Shown piece after piece: positions 45,298 to 58,418 of a stretch of 64,000 bases of DNA; position 1 is the first letter of the stretch; the number at the start of each line of letters is the position of its first letter. Below the pieces are notes generated by a model. That model was given only the letters and a program-made list of their open reading frames with translations. It made no database searches and was not told the DNA's origin. The position numbers and the translations under genes are program-made. Where the stretch lies: assembly GCA_029204225.1 (NCBI GenBank), contig CM055100.1, forward strand, positions 21,880,248 through 21,944,247, in the 5' to 3' direction. This stretch comes from Diphasiastrum complanatum (taxonomy: Eukaryota > Streptophyta > Lycopodiopsida > Lycopodiales > Lycopodiaceae).

Positions 45298-46390
45298 TCA
45301 AAGGTAGTATTTCTTCACTCTAGACCCATTAATACGTGTAGGTAACAGTTCACCTTCAAGTGATTGAAGTTGTACAGAACCATTCTTAAATACCTCTATG
45401 ACTTTATACGGTCCCAGCCATCTCATATGGAGTTTTCCAGGGAACTTTTGATGTCGACTGTCATATATCAATGCAAAGTCATCAGCTTTAGGATCACACT
45501 TCTTAATACGACTGTCATACTTCTTTTTTCTTTGTTCCTGGATTTCCTTCGTTAATTTTTGTAATTTCTCACGAGCTTCATGTAGTTCTTCAATATTCGT
45601 CAACCTTTCGTTTATACATTCTGCATCTGTTTGTTGAGCTTGAATACGAAAAGTTTTCACCTCAAATTCAATTGGCAAAATAGGATGCATACCATACGTA
45701 AGAAAATATGGTGTCTGTTTCGTTGTGATTTTCTCTGTGTTGCGAAAGCCCAGAGAACTGATGGTAGTTTCTGATCCCAATCTATTGCATGTGCAATAGT
45801 AATTTTGTTCAGGAACTTACATAAAATTCCATTAGCTCTTTCTGTCAACCCATTTGCTTTTGGATTATACGGTGTAGTTTTTCTATGTTTGATCAGAAAA
45901 TAGGTTGTCAGCAACCGTATCGTGTCATTTAGAAAATGTGTACCTCGGTCACTTACTAGTTCAAGTGGACAACACTATATCTTGTGATTATACTTTTGAA
46001 TAAGATTGTCACGACAGTTTTCGCATCGTTTCGTTTCGTCGCCTCTGCTTCAACGTTCTTTGTAGCATAATCCGTTGCAACTAGAATAAAATGACATTTT
46101 GTATATCGAGTCACAAGTTTGATTGGACCGACAAAGTCAATCCCCCACTTTTCAAATGATGCAAGAGGCAGGATTGGTGTCAATAGCCAATTCATTGCTT
46201 TTGTAGCCTTACCAGATCTTTGGCATGGATCACATGAACGAATAAAATTTGATACATCCTTGAACATTGTGGGCCACCAATACTTGGCAGTCCATATCTT
46301 ATTAACAGTATTTCTCAAAGCAAAATGTCCACCAGCATCTTCTGAGTTTAAGGCTTTAACGACCAATTTAATGTCTTCAATTTCGAGACA
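45298..46390 (-). pseudogene. Ty3/gypsy integrase (minus strand, frameshifted but catalytic residues readable)
   Basis: From 46366 down: GGHFALRNTVNKIW and YWWPTMFKDVSNFIRSCDPC form the HHCC zinc finger. WGIDFVGPIKLVTRYTK holds the first catalytic Asp. After a frameshift, LVSDRGTHFLNDTIRL has the second and TPYNPKANGLTERANGIL the Glu. The C-terminus runs from TPYFLTYGMHPILPIEFE to RWLGPYKVIEVFKNGSVQLQ (the GPY/F type) and ends RVKKYYL-stop at 45298. Frameshifts at about 45955 and 45700 break it. Confidence 0.9.
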
Positions 46391-46393
46391 TCT

Positions 46394-46934
46394 TCAAAGT
46401 TGATGATCTACACCAAGCTTGTACAAGATATTGTTAATAATCGTATAAGGTGCTACCTTATACTGAAAAATTGTCTTTTGCTCCAAATCGTAACCATCCA
46501 AATATATCTGATCTTTGAGATAAATAATAATATCAGAATATAACAAATTTGTAGATGAAATCTCGAATAAATGTCCGTCTGGAAAATCATCATTAAGGCT
46601 CTTCAATTTTTCCCGTGCTGAGTCGTGAAAGACAATCAGCATTTGTATGATATTTTCCTTGACGAAGCTCTACTTGATAAGTGAATTCCTGCAGAAGTAG
46701 AACCCATCGAGCAATTCGTCCTGATAGATCTGGTTTATTTACAAGATACTTAAGAGCATAGTGATCAACATGAAAAATAAATGCATATCCCAGCAAATAA
46801 TGTCGAAATTTCTTAACAGTAAAAATCATTCCAAGAGCTTCCCTTTCTGTAGCCGAATAATTCTTTTTTGAGGCACTGAGTTGTCGACTCACATAGTAGA
46901 TGGGATGATCTTTCTCTAGCCCATCCTTACTCAT
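46394..46934 (-). pseudogene. Ty3/gypsy RNase H
   Basis: DHPIYYVSRQLSASKKNYSA then TEREALGMIFTVKKFRHYLL, HVDHYALKYLVNKPDLSGRI and YHTNADCLSRL are the RNase H blocks of plant gypsy elements, followed by a linker to 46394. The preceding RT is missing: the reading at 46931 ends IIYPVLSSE and the next codons are already the RNase H start. Confidence 0.9.
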
Positions 46935-48520
46935 TCACTGCTTAAGACGGGATAGATGATATCTTCCTTAAGTTGTTTGTTGGGTTTGTTCTTAACCATG
47001 AGAGAGTACTTAGGATTGAGACGATAATGTCTCTGTCGAACAGGTACAGCATCTTCCTTACGATCAATATGGTGCTCTCCAAATTTTGCAGGTATACCTT
47101 TCAAATCATCGAGAGACCAGACAAAAACATCTTGATACTCCTTCGATAGTTCAGTGAATTTCGCTAACTCTGATTCTTCAAGTGACTTCAAAACATGCAC
47201 AAATCTGCCAGGTGCGAGTTCAATTAGTTCAATAGAATCTTGTAATATGATACTTTCTGTCATACTGGCCTTGGTATGGCCATGAATTTCACGCATGGCT
47301 GACTCCATAGATGTATTCTTGTTGTCAGCCTGGTTCTTGCTACCAAATTCGTGTTCAGATTCGTCACTCGAATCATCAGACTCTTTTGAGTTCATGTCTA
47401 CAACATTAATTTCTTCATACGAAACATCCGCTTCAGCGTTGCAGGCATCGAAGAATTCTTCTTCGTCGACATTCTCATAACATTCGAAATATTGAACTTC
47501 AATTTGAGATGCGTTAGAAAAAATATTTAAGGCATAAGAAGATTCCTCTGATGTAAAACTGGTGTCAAACAAAGACGTTTCACCTTCATATTTGTCCCGA
47601 ATCTAGGTGATTATTTGTTCTGCTGGCTTACCACGATTATTGGTCTCACCAGTCTGAAATCTTAGCTCTCTGGATTTCCAATGAATACTTGTGTTTGATT
47701 GATAAAGCCAAGGTCGTCCAATCTGCATAGAATAAGATGACAAACCGAGTGGTTTGATAACTATGAAACTCATTGTGAATGGCTTGTCTTGAATGTAAAT
47801 AGTGACATCCTTCATTTCTCTAACAGGTTTTCATCGTGTCGAATCAGCTAACTTGATGTTTCGTTGTGTCGGTTGAATGTCAGTCAACCCCAAAGCATGA
47901 ATTGTATCTTATGTTATTATGTTCACGCTGGAACTAGAGTCAATTGGCACTTTTTCAATCAGACATCCCGCAATGGTAATATCAATTTCAGGTGCACCAA
48001 GATCACCTAAATCAATAGACAGAACACCGGCATCTGGCAAAGAAATTTTTTTCTTCTTTTTCGGTGCAGAAAGACCTTTCAGTTGCTTTCTGTAATAAGT
48101 GTTATCTGCCAGGAGCTGCTCAAAAGTAATATTCGGACGAAGTGATCCAATATCAGTCACGATGTCATAGTCTTTCATATTCGATTTCGAGATTGGCTCA
48201 TCAATAACAACACTAGACAATTTTGTCTTTGTGATTTCGTCGTCTCCTTCCTCGAAAGTGACCACCTTCTCTGCCGCAGCTGACTGAAGTTCAGTGTTGA
48301 TAATTTCTTTCGCCTCTGATGAGATATCTTTTGCAAACAACTTTGCAGCATTGCGGTCATAGTTGGGGTCATCTTTGAGATCTTCTTTAGTCATAGATTT
48401 ATTCATCGTCTTGCTAGAAGATTTTTTCTTCGAGAATTTTTTGCGCTTTGTCGAAGATTTTTGGTCAGGTTTCGAGGAGCTTTTGCTTCTCGTTGTGACT
48501 TTGAATAAGTTTTCCATGTC
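46931..48520 (-). pseudogene. Ty3/gypsy protease and RT N-terminus (RT core deleted)
   Basis: Reading down from 48517: the Lys/Ser-rich linker MENLFKVTTRSKSSS, DIGSLRPNITFEQLL, then protease VPIDSSSSVNIIT near 47940 (DSS where retropepsins have DSG/DTG), YIQDKPFTMSFIVI and SYSMQIGRPWL. An acidic linker follows, then VFVWSLDDLKGIPAKFGEHH and VRQRHYRLNPKYS, the RT lead-in. The reading ends at IIYPVLSSE (46931), where W.SPi and about 280 residues of RT including the xxDD box should follow. Stops at about 47815 and 47575 interrupt it. Confidence 0.85.
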
Positions 48521-49873
48521 ACTTGGCTAGGACTAATCTTCTGTCTTCGCCAATTTTTCTTCAATAACATCAATTCTCTGCACAACAGCATCAGTCGAAG
48601 CTTTCGCTTTCGAGTTTGCAGCAGCTGGTGTTGCTACATACTGATACTTGGGTCGCGACTTCTGCGGCTGAGGGCAGTCAAGATACTTGTGACCAGGCTC
48701 TCTGCAGTTTGAGCATAACGGTACATAACCAATCGGCTTTCGCGGCTAAGGACAGTCAGGTGAAAAAAGTCCCGGCTCTCCATGGCTATAACAGTTGCTC
48801 GACACTATTTTAGTAGCGGTTTGAGACTTCGTTGGTCCAACAAATTCAGGAGGATTATGTCTTCTTGGTGTGAACTTGGGTCTGTCCTGCTGGGCTGATG
48901 CTGTAGTACCCTGAACATAGTTAGTAGTGGGCAGGATCTTCAATGTATTTGACATTCACAGTGGTGCAGTCTTCTTTGGTGTGTCTTGAAGTTCCACATT
49001 TCGTACACCACATTCCTGAGTTGGAAGAAGACGCTTTCGGTCTTTTATCTGCAACTTCAGATATCTACGCTTTCAAGTCATTAAACTTTTTATTAAGTTC
49101 AGCCATATTACTCTTCCAAAGCTTTTCAACTTTAGAAGTTGACGACTTATCCTCAACAACTTTCGTGTCATCCTTTCATTTAGTTCATCGTTTATTCTTT
49201 CTCTCTCCTTTGTCAGTTTCTAATTTTGATGAATTGCTGCTTTCAGATTTCGAGCTTGAAGACCTAGTACTTGAATCAGAATCTAAATCATCATCGTTGT
49301 CACTAGAATCAGTCTTTGACTTTCGAGATTTCTTAGTTGATCGTCGCTTTCATGCTAGTTTCGAGGTCTCAAAATTTTTGGCACTAGCTATTTTCGCTGC
49401 TAAGGAGGTCATGTCCCCTTGTTTGCAATACCAATCAATCTTTGGTGGTAAACCAGAAAGAAACCATTCGATCTGCATATCAACAGGATATACACCGGTT
49501 AGTTTTCCTATGAGATTTTTAACCTTTCATGTATATTTGCAAAGGGATTCTTTACTCTTCTTCTGAACATTGTTCAGACGTCCGAGAATTCTTGATTTGT
49601 AACCGATTTCTATAAACTGGTTCAAAAATGCATCTTTTAGTAGGTACCAGGTTCCTACACGGCCTGGTTCAACATGACTGTACCATATGCACGTCTACTT
49701 TCTTAGCAAGCCAGGGAAGATTCGTAGTTTGTTACGTCAGTACCTTCGTTATTCGCATTAGTGATTGACTCGAATTGTGAGACATAGCTATCTGCATCGT
49801 TGGAAGAAGTCCGTTTAAAATAATCGCATTTAATTTTTGATATAGAAGTGAAACGTGCAGCAGGGCCCTCCAT
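48521..49873 (-). pseudogene. Ty3/gypsy gag (minus strand)
   Basis: Start codon at 49873 (MEGPAARFTSISKIKCD), then DADSYVSQFESITNANNEGT, a gag-like stretch (LTGVYPVDMQIEWFLSGLPP, GDMTSLAAKIASAKNFETSK), an Asp/Ser-rich linker and at least two CCHC zinc knuckles: CTKCGTSRHTKEDC (about 48968-49009) and CSNCREPGHKYLDC (about 48673-48715). Stops at several points. A long plus-strand ORF at 48943-49566 is its antisense shadow. Confidence 0.75.
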
Positions 49874-51320
49874 GCCGAAGCTAATTAGGAGTTCAAGTAA
49901 TTTGAGCAGTGATTTTGTCTAGATTTCTTTGAATAGTATTCTCACTTTGTCTTCGTAAAAATTCCTCTCTAAGCTTACGGTATCGTTCTAATCTGGATTT
50001 TATGTAATGTGCTAAAGTAATTTTATTAGAAAGGTCACTTCCTAAGTCTTGCTGGAGTGAGACTAACCTTCACTGATGGATTTGTTGGACTCAACTTGTA
50101 TGTATCTTCTAAAAAGTCAAGTATACTACTACCAAGCCACTAAGATCAAATAATGGTGGTAAGCATGTTTCAAAATATTATTGAAACTTTTGTATAACTA
50201 GATTCAAACATATGTTTTGAAACCAACTCACTTCAAATATATGCTTAGAAACCAACTCAACAAGACGCTCGAAAATCATATAATGGTGGTCAATTATTGG
50301 TCAAGCCATACTTGAAGGACAAACGTAATCAACAAGTTACAAAACTTAAAACTTATAGTCTATGGACAACAATTACAAATAGGAACTCTCGGTCTATTAT
50401 AATCAAAATAAGCGAGCCATCAATGTTATATGAGATTAAAAAAAATGTTGCAATGTTGTGGCACATTTGCTAAGTAAAGGAGTAGAGTGATTAGGCAGGT
50501 ATTTAATTAAGCAGCAAATCACCTGAAAATTGCAATTCAAAAAAAAAAACTCTAAAATGCTAATATTCATCTTTGATACAAACCTTGGAATAGGTCATGG
50601 TATACTATATGATACAGGTCCATCTATTCTAAGGTCTGTTTCGACCCTTGCTGGTAGATAATATTGTTACCTTTACTCAAATTCTCATAATTTGAAATAG
50701 TTTGATCTTAAATCAAATAAGACCCATTCCAACCCTTACAAAAAAAGTCTTGGAATCGAGTGTGATTGCATATGGAAATCAAGACTTCCAATTTTAATGC
50801 AAGTTACTCCAATGGATTTTGCGGTGGTTAGAGATTAACTCACAAGTTGTGTGTCCATTTTTTTGTGACAAGGTAAAAAAGTTTAAGATTCTTGACATTG
50901 GACAAGAGTGAATCATTTTTCATGGTGAAGGACTTTGTGGCACTCATCCTATCGCTCAATATTTATTGGCCAAATTCACTTGAAGTGCCATAAGGATCAA
51001 AGACTATGCCAATTTTTGAGAGTGGGAATAAATTGTTTTCTTGGGCCAACTATGGAGTTCGTCAGCGGGTTCATAAGAATATTTTCTAAGAAGTCCCTTG
51101 AATCAAGGACAAACGTAATCAAGAAGAGAGCAATAAGGCTTCAACGTGGTGAAAGACTCTTAAAATTGTTGCATTGTTGAGTCACATTTTGTTCATTTTG
51201 AGTATTAACTAGGAGGGGGAGGTTTGCTATTCTTGATATATCAACTGAAGTGGTAATAATCTAGCATTGTTCCGGAATAACTTGCTAATGTTTATCAAAA
51301 ATTTGTTTCTAAAATGTAAA
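49874..51320. other. Upstream side of the gypsy element and unassigned repeats
   Basis: The 5' LTR and PBS of the gypsy element should be here but could not be delimited. AAGGACAAACGTAATCAA.AAG occurs at 50310 and 51106, and AAAATGTTGCA.TGTTG.G.CACAT at 50445 and 51166, so a segment is present twice about 800 bp apart. No ORF recognised. Confidence 0.4.
50583..50660. repeat. Foldback repeat family, member 3 (diverged)
   Basis: CCTTGGAATAGGTCATGGTATACTA and ATTCTAAGGTCTGTTTCGACC retain the same order of words as at 36250 but with weaker pairing. Confidence 0.45.
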
Positions 51321-51560
51321 AATTTATGAGCAGAGGTCGTGCTGCACCTCAGAATAAGTGATGGTATACAGCCTTAAACAGATCCACATATTCCGAGGTC
51401 TGATCCGGCATTCGCTGATTCCCACCCCAGGTGATAGTTCTACTCATTATTAACAAATTTATCAACAGAAGTAGAGATTTGATTCTAAAATGTGTAGATC
51501 TATTTTCATAAATTGTAACATAAATAAAATCAAATGCAGTCCCACACTACAAAATGTGGA
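51235..51560. repeat. Foldback repeat family, member 4, with shared flanks
   Basis: GGTAATAATCTAGCA.TGTT, GAGCAGAGGTCG, CCTCAGAATAAGTGATGGTATA, ATATTCCGAGGTCTGATCC and ACTACAAAATGTG.ATCTACAA follow the same order as at 35.85-36.18 kb, so the repeat is at least 320 bp long and the foldback is its centre. Confidence 0.65.
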
Positions 51561-51888
51561 TCTACAATAAAAAATAGGAGACAGACTGCTACAAAACTAT
51601 ACAAGTACCTGGATTTGCTAGTAATTGTGTTAGTCAGCTGCTTGGATGGTGCTTGAGCCAAAAACTCATACAACTATTGCCTCATGGAAAAAAATATAAC
51701 TACTCATCACAATTGAAGAATATGCTAACAAAAACACCTAAGCTTTACAAATCTATCATAAATTCACATATTTGTCATTTGAAAGCTCAAAAAAATCTAA
51801 GGGGAGTTCGGAACAGACACTGGTATACTATTCAAAACAACATAATGTATTTTGACCTCATGAAGATGAAAAGAACCTCTAAGTACTT
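51561..51888. other. No gene; truncated end of the copia at 51889
   Basis: AT-rich. Near 51800-51860, GTTCGGAACAGAC.CTGGTATAC is a partial fifth member of the foldback family. Confidence 0.35.
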
Positions 51889-53247
51889 CTATGTCCAATA
51901 TAAAGTGAAATTGACCATAAGATCTACCATCTTAAATTCTAGTGATAGATTTTTCTTGGTTTTCTCAATACAATCAATGTTATCACCACTAAGGATAATG
52001 TCATCTACATAAATCAATAAAAGTACAATGCCATTTACATCATACATTATGTACAAAGTTGGATCATATTCAGTTTGAGTGAATCCAATAGAAACTAAGA
52101 AATCATGAAGTCTTGAATTCCAAGACCTTGATGCTTGCTTCAAACCATATAAGCTCCTTTGAAGATGACATACTTTACCTTCCATCCTGAGCTTGATGAA
52201 GCCTTGGGGCTATTCCATGAAGATGTCTTCTTCCAAATTATCATTTAAGAATGCATTAGAAACATCCATTTGAAAGAGCGTCCAACCAAAATGTGAAGCA
52301 AGTGCAAGACGTAACCTTATTGTGACCATCTTGGCCACGGGTGCAAAAGTTTCTTCAAAATCTATGCCCTTTGCTTGAGCTTATCCTTTGGCAACTAACC
52401 TTGCCTTGTGTTTCCTTACACTTCCATCCATATTGAGTTTTAGCTTAAAAACCCATTTACATCCAATCACAATCTTAAGAGGTCTACCAACAAAGATCCA
52501 TGTGCCATTCTCCATCAAAGCATTATATTCATCTACCATAGATTGAAACCAATGCATCTTTTACACATGAAGGTTCTTCAAAACTTGAAATGAGTGCAAA
52601 GGAAGAAGATGGATTACCCTCGGCTTGATTCCCCTTGTCTTGGTATGTGAGACTCAATGGCTCCACTCGTACCCTTGATGATCTTCTTGAGTGGTTGGTT
52701 CACATGGCTCTAGCTCCTCCTCAAGATCTATGACATCTTGATCCTCGGCCACCTCCCTCTTGATAGGTGATTTGATTGAGCCATCAATAAGTTTATGCAT
52801 ATTATCCTCATCAAAAATGATATCTCTAGAAACCACAAACTTGTTTGAAGATGAAATGTATACCTTATATCTCTCGCTTGCTTTGCCATACCTGAGCATA
52901 ATACCTTTGATTGATGATAGATTTTTCTTGGTCCTTTTCTCCAAAGGTGTATGCACATAGCAAATGCATCCAAAACCCTTTAAGTCCTTGAGATTTGGCT
53001 TCCTCCCATACAAGACTTCAAAGGGTGTTTTGCCTTCAATTTAGCTACATGGAACTCTATTCATCAAATGGTTAGCACAAGTGAGAGCTTCTTCCCAAAA
53101 AGATTTTGGTAAACATGCATCAATCCTTGAGGCTTTAGAACATTCACACAATATCCTATTTAGGAAGGTATGAAAAATCATGTCTATAAACTCCACAAAG
53201 CACTGTACGGCTTGAAACAGCCTACCAGAGCTTGGTTTCAGTATCAA
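51889..53247 (-). pseudogene. Copia integrase C-terminus and RT (minus strand)
   Basis: From 53247 down: LPKSFWEEALTCANHLMNRV (integrase end), MYGRKPNLKDLKGFGCICYV, then a linker with VVSRDIIFDEDNMHKL. The RT has CKWVFKLKLNMDGSVRKHKA, ARLVAKG, stop, AQAKGIDFEETFAPVAKMVT, FQMDVSNAFLNDNLEEDIFM, LQRSLYGLKQASRSWNSRLH and LLLIYVDDIILSGDN (intact YVDD). The reading ends near 51889 after FKMVDL; RNase H and the 3' LTR are missing. Three stops and at least two frame changes. Confidence 0.9.
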
Positions 53248-53440
53248 GGAAGTGTTCTGGTTGAGAAATTCACTGTTAGATGTTAATCTGAATCAATATA
53301 GCCCTACAATTTCATTTTGTGATCATCAAAGTGCTATTGCCTTTTCAGCCAACCCTAAATTTCAATCTAGGAGTAAGCACATTGAAATCAGATATCACTA
53401 CATCAGGGACAAGGTTCTCGACTCAAGAGAGTTTTAGGGT
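53160..53440 (+). pseudogene. Copia RT box joined to RNase H end (internal deletion)
   Basis: VYKLHKALYGLKQPTRAWFQ is directly followed, after about 75 bp, by SFCDHQSAIAFSANPKFQSR and SKHIEIRYHYIRDKVLDS, the last RNase H block. The YVDD box and most of RNase H between them are deleted. It faces the minus-strand copia on its left, and their ends overlap. Confidence 0.85.
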
Positions 53441-53502
53441 TTAGGCTGTGCATGTGAGCATGCATGTGTGATGCCATTCGTTTATGTTTCATGATTTGTT
53501 AG

Positions 53503-55071
<1,569 letters not shown>

Positions 55072-55084
55072 CAACTGAGTTTTG

Positions 55085-55916
55085 TCCTTCTGGCTATATC
55101 GGTAGCTATTCCATATTTACTAATAACATGGCTCAACAATACTCCTCCATATGATATGCCAAATATGCACTTGTCTGCATTCAGGACAATGCAGGCAGTA
55201 GCACATTTTTGAAAACACTCCTCAAGTACAAATAAATGTCCTTTCATGCTAGAAGCACCGCATAGGTCATCCATAAATATTTTCAAATCGTTATCTAGGA
55301 TATTATTGAAACTCTCATTGATAAATCTCTGATAGGTAGCAAGAGCATTACATAGCCCAAATGGCATCATGTGGTATGCAAAAACTCCAAACGTGGTTGT
55401 GAATGTGGCTTTCAGCTTATCCTCGCTCCTCATAGCTATTTGATTGTAGCCAACAAATGAATAAGGGAATACATTTCTTGTCCCGCCAATTCTTCTAGTA
55501 CATGATCTATGAAGGGAAGAGGGTAGTAATTTTTTTTTTGTTTTCTTCTTTAATTGTTTGTAATCCACACATACTCTTACTTGGTCAGAGTTTTTCTTGG
55601 GTTTCGGCACTATGGGAGAGCACCACTCAAAATTTTCTTAAGGAAATATCAATCCAAAAATTTTCAGTCTTTCTAGCTATGTATACACTCCTATTCTCAA
55701 ATGATAGGGTAGTCTCCTTTGTTTCTGTCGAACATGCATGGTATCCATCTTGAGTTCTATTGCATGTGTTACTAACTTGGGGGGTATTCCTTTCAGATCA
55801 GTGTAATCCCAAACGAAGATGTGCTGATATTTTCTACACAATCTCTCAAACTTTTCTTTCTGAGGATCATCAATTGAAGAAAAAATTTGATTCATTAGAG
55901 GAGTTACAAACATCAA
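55085..55916 (-). pseudogene. Ty3/gypsy RT (minus strand)
   Basis: From 55916 down: YQHIFVWDYTDLKGIPPKLV, then VRVCVDYKQLKKKTKKK, FVGYNQIAMRSEDKLKATF, FAYHMMPFGLCNALATYQRF and KIFMDDLCGASS (xxDD box reads FMDD), ending with VLNADKCIFGISYGGVLLSH. Homology stops near 55085 at the repeat junction. A frameshift near 55630 separates the lead-in from the core. It differs from the gypsy at 45-50 kb, which lacks this RT core. Confidence 0.9.
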
Positions 55917-56040
55917 AAGGGTCGTCCAAGAAATGACAAGTAGGACAGAAGAAAACGCCGGATTTTGGAAATCCGACGGACTTTTAGGTCCAATTTAACT
56001 TAACCTTACTAGTAATGTGTAGTTAACATGACACAATTAT
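55884..56040 (+). repeat. Repeat shared with 37721-37868, cut by a copia insertion
   Basis: Ends at ACACAATTAT immediately before TGTGGAAAAAG, the LTR edge of the next element. The other copy continues ACACAATTATGACGCATG. Confidence 0.8.
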
Positions 56041-56588
56041 TGTGGAAAAAGTACAAAAAGGACCAAGAGTGGATCCTAATCTGATCCTCAAGAGGGATTG
56101 GTTGTCAGATTACTTGATCTTCTTGAAACCAAAAGATCCTACATTACGAAGATATTTCCATTTCCTTGACTTCATGACTAATGTAAGCTTACAATCTTTT
56201 AAGGCATCACACTCAACTAGTATTGCCTTAATCCACCTTTGAGATACAAAAATCTCTTCAAAGCAAAATGGTTTTTCATAAGTTGACATGAGAGCATAAA
56301 TGAAACTATTTTCATTTTGTGATTGCTGCTCCTTATTCTTGATTGATTTCTCTTGGATAATAACAATAAGTTTGAACTTGTCCAAAGTTCCAAGAAAAAT
56401 ACTTTCCAAGGACATAAAATAAATCCAAGTTACTTTCATGAAAGTGACATCTATTTTTGCATCTTGAATCAAACAATGCACTTCCAAATGAAAAATTTCA
56501 AAAGATTTGACATGTGTTATGATGGACTCTTGAAGACAAATCTTGCAAGTCCTTGTGAGACTCCAATCCTCATTCACCTTTCCACAAA
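56041..56588 (-). mobile_element. Gag-deleted copia, distal part (LTR end and RT start)
   Basis: Plus-strand edge TGTGGAAAAAGTAC (56041-56110) is the same LTR end as at 16423. On the minus strand the interior reads ALMSTYEKPFCFEEIFVSQR, WIKAILVECDALKDCKL and SFGFKKIK, which is the RT start block. It then runs straight into LTR sequence at about 56117, so most of pol and LTR are deleted. Before that a Cys-rich stretch (CFLCGKVNEDW, CKICLQES) may be gag zinc knuckle or protease-adjacent sequence. The rest of this element continues at 63115 beyond the inserted copia. Confidence 0.65.
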
Positions 56589-56593
56589 GGAAA
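56589..56593. repeat. Target-site duplication, left
   Basis: GGAAA directly before the 5' LTR; identical GGAAA at 63115-63119. Confidence 0.95.
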
Positions 56594-57247
56594 TGTGAAA
56601 ATTGTCAACATTTCCTAGCTAGTTTGAGGCCTAAATTGGCAATTTTTGTACATAGTTTTGGATCTAACCTTTCACACGTGTGAAAGAGACCTAGATACTT
56701 TTATTCTAGTATATATTTCATGTTGAAGAAGTCTCAAACTTCGGGACCTTCTAAATGACACTAAAATCATGTTATTTGGACATATAGGCCAAAATTGGCT
56801 ATTTTAGGTTACTGGTGTCCTAAAATTGGGTCCTAAGTTCTAGAGAGAGGAGAGAGAGTCATCTCTCTCACCTATATTAGACTGAAATTCGTGGAGAACA
56901 GGTTGGAGAAACCTTTTGTATGCTTCATTGAGATCAATAGATCATTGTCATTGTTTCTTCCTCCATTGAGAGCATTGTTGTGTGTATTGTCTTCAAGCTA
57001 TTGTGTATGATCTTAGGTGCTTTCCAAAAGTGATAGGCTGATGTATTATGGACTGTATAATGCTATTTTGGGCCGCACTTGATGTTTATGGAAGTTTCCA
57101 TTTGTGATAAATGCTTTTTGATCAAGTTCTTTGCATTCTAGGTAGCATAGAATGTGTTGCCAATTCCTAGCTTATGTAGTTTGGAGTGCAAGCATTCAAG
57201 CCAATGATCTTGGAGTTTAGATCCACTTAGGATCTGTATTTTTCACA
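56594..57247 (+). repeat. 5' LTR (654 bp)
   Basis: TGTGAAAATTG to TTTTTCACA. TATATATTT at 56712-56720 is the best TATA-like site. Same length and, by eye, same sequence as 62461-63114. Confidence 0.95.
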
Positions 57248-57264
57248 TGGTATCAGAGCTGGTT
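57248..57264 (+). promoter_or_regulatory. Primer-binding site
   Basis: TGGTATCAGAGCTGGTT begins directly after the 5' LTR and is complementary to the 3' end of initiator tRNA-Met. Confidence 0.95.
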
Positions 57265-58418
57265 GGCTTCTATTTACAGTAAGTATTCCATTTTTGGTGA
57301 TATTTGGATGTTTGATCAAGTTCTAGCATGATTTTGCATTGCTTTGTTGATCAAATCTTACTAACCTTTGTTTTGTGAGTTGAACTTGTGGATCAAAAGC
57401 ATATTTCAGGTCTATTGAAGATCAGAGGCTGAAAAGAAACTATTTTGGATCAGATCATAACACCTAATCATTTGTGATTGTGAGGCTTGTGCATATTCAA
57501 TACTAACAATGTTCTTTTCAATCCTATTGTTGACAATCTCCATTCTTGGATGAACACTCTCCTTAAGTGGATGAAACTTCTCCTTAAGTGGATGACAAAT
57601 GCTCTTTTGAGTGAGTTGTAATTCTCCTAAAGGCTGAGCAAAGTTCCCATTTGGATGAAAGATCCCCTTTTTGGGTGAACATATTGCAAGCTCCATTGTG
57701 AAGAGCATATTGTAAAGATTGTCATCAATTTTGGCATAAATTTTGGTGTACTTTGTTGAGCATGTAAGTAACTCTCCTTATGTAGTTTGATTGGAGCATT
57801 TGCTGGAAGGTGTTAACCATTATGCAAGTGTGTTTTCAGGTTCTTAACAGGTTGAGGAACATTCTCATGTGAAGTGATCTTAGATCTACATCTAAACACC
57901 AAGATTTGACAAGATAGTGAAGCTAGTCTTGTGATTCACTAAGTGTGCTCATTCATTCACCTCTAAATCTTGTATTTATCACTTGCTGGAGTTTATAAAC
58001 TTTTAGAAGTGTGGTTTACATGTGGTTTTACAGGTTGAATCAATATCTTAGTGTGTTGATCATATGTTGATCAAGTTTGTTCATTACTAGGTAATCTTGG
58101 CATCCTAGTTTTGGGTATTTTCTAAGAATGCAAGTAACTCTTCACACCATAACTTGATTTGGTCACTTGCTGGAAAGTTTGAGAGCTTAAGCAAGAGTGT
58201 GTTCAGGTTGGTTTGATATTGTAATCCATTCTTAGTGTGTGCAAAGTGTTGCATGTGTTTCAATCTTCCTTTCTATGCTTGGAAACCATCTAGGTTCAAG
58301 ATAGAAGTGTTTTAGGGTCCTAAATCTTCATAGATCTCTTTATCTATCATTTGTTGAGAGAAAAGTGAGTGCTAAGTGCTTTAGGACAGAACCTAAAAGT
58401 TGAAGAAACATTAGAATC
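57265..58418 (+). other. Untranslated leader with three diverged ~184-bp repeats
   Basis: TTGCTGG followed by an AAGTGTG.TT...CAGGTT word occurs at 57800, 57983 and 58168 (spacing 183 and 185), and AAGTAACTCT at 57767 and 58132 extends the match. A 20-bp word CTCCTTAAGTGGATGA is also doubled at 57560-57595. No ORF of note; gag starts at 58419. Confidence 0.7.

Noticed and set aside
48943-49566. 207-codon plus-strand ORF
   Set aside because: It is antisense to gypsy gag, which has zinc knuckles and gag-like motifs on the minus strand.
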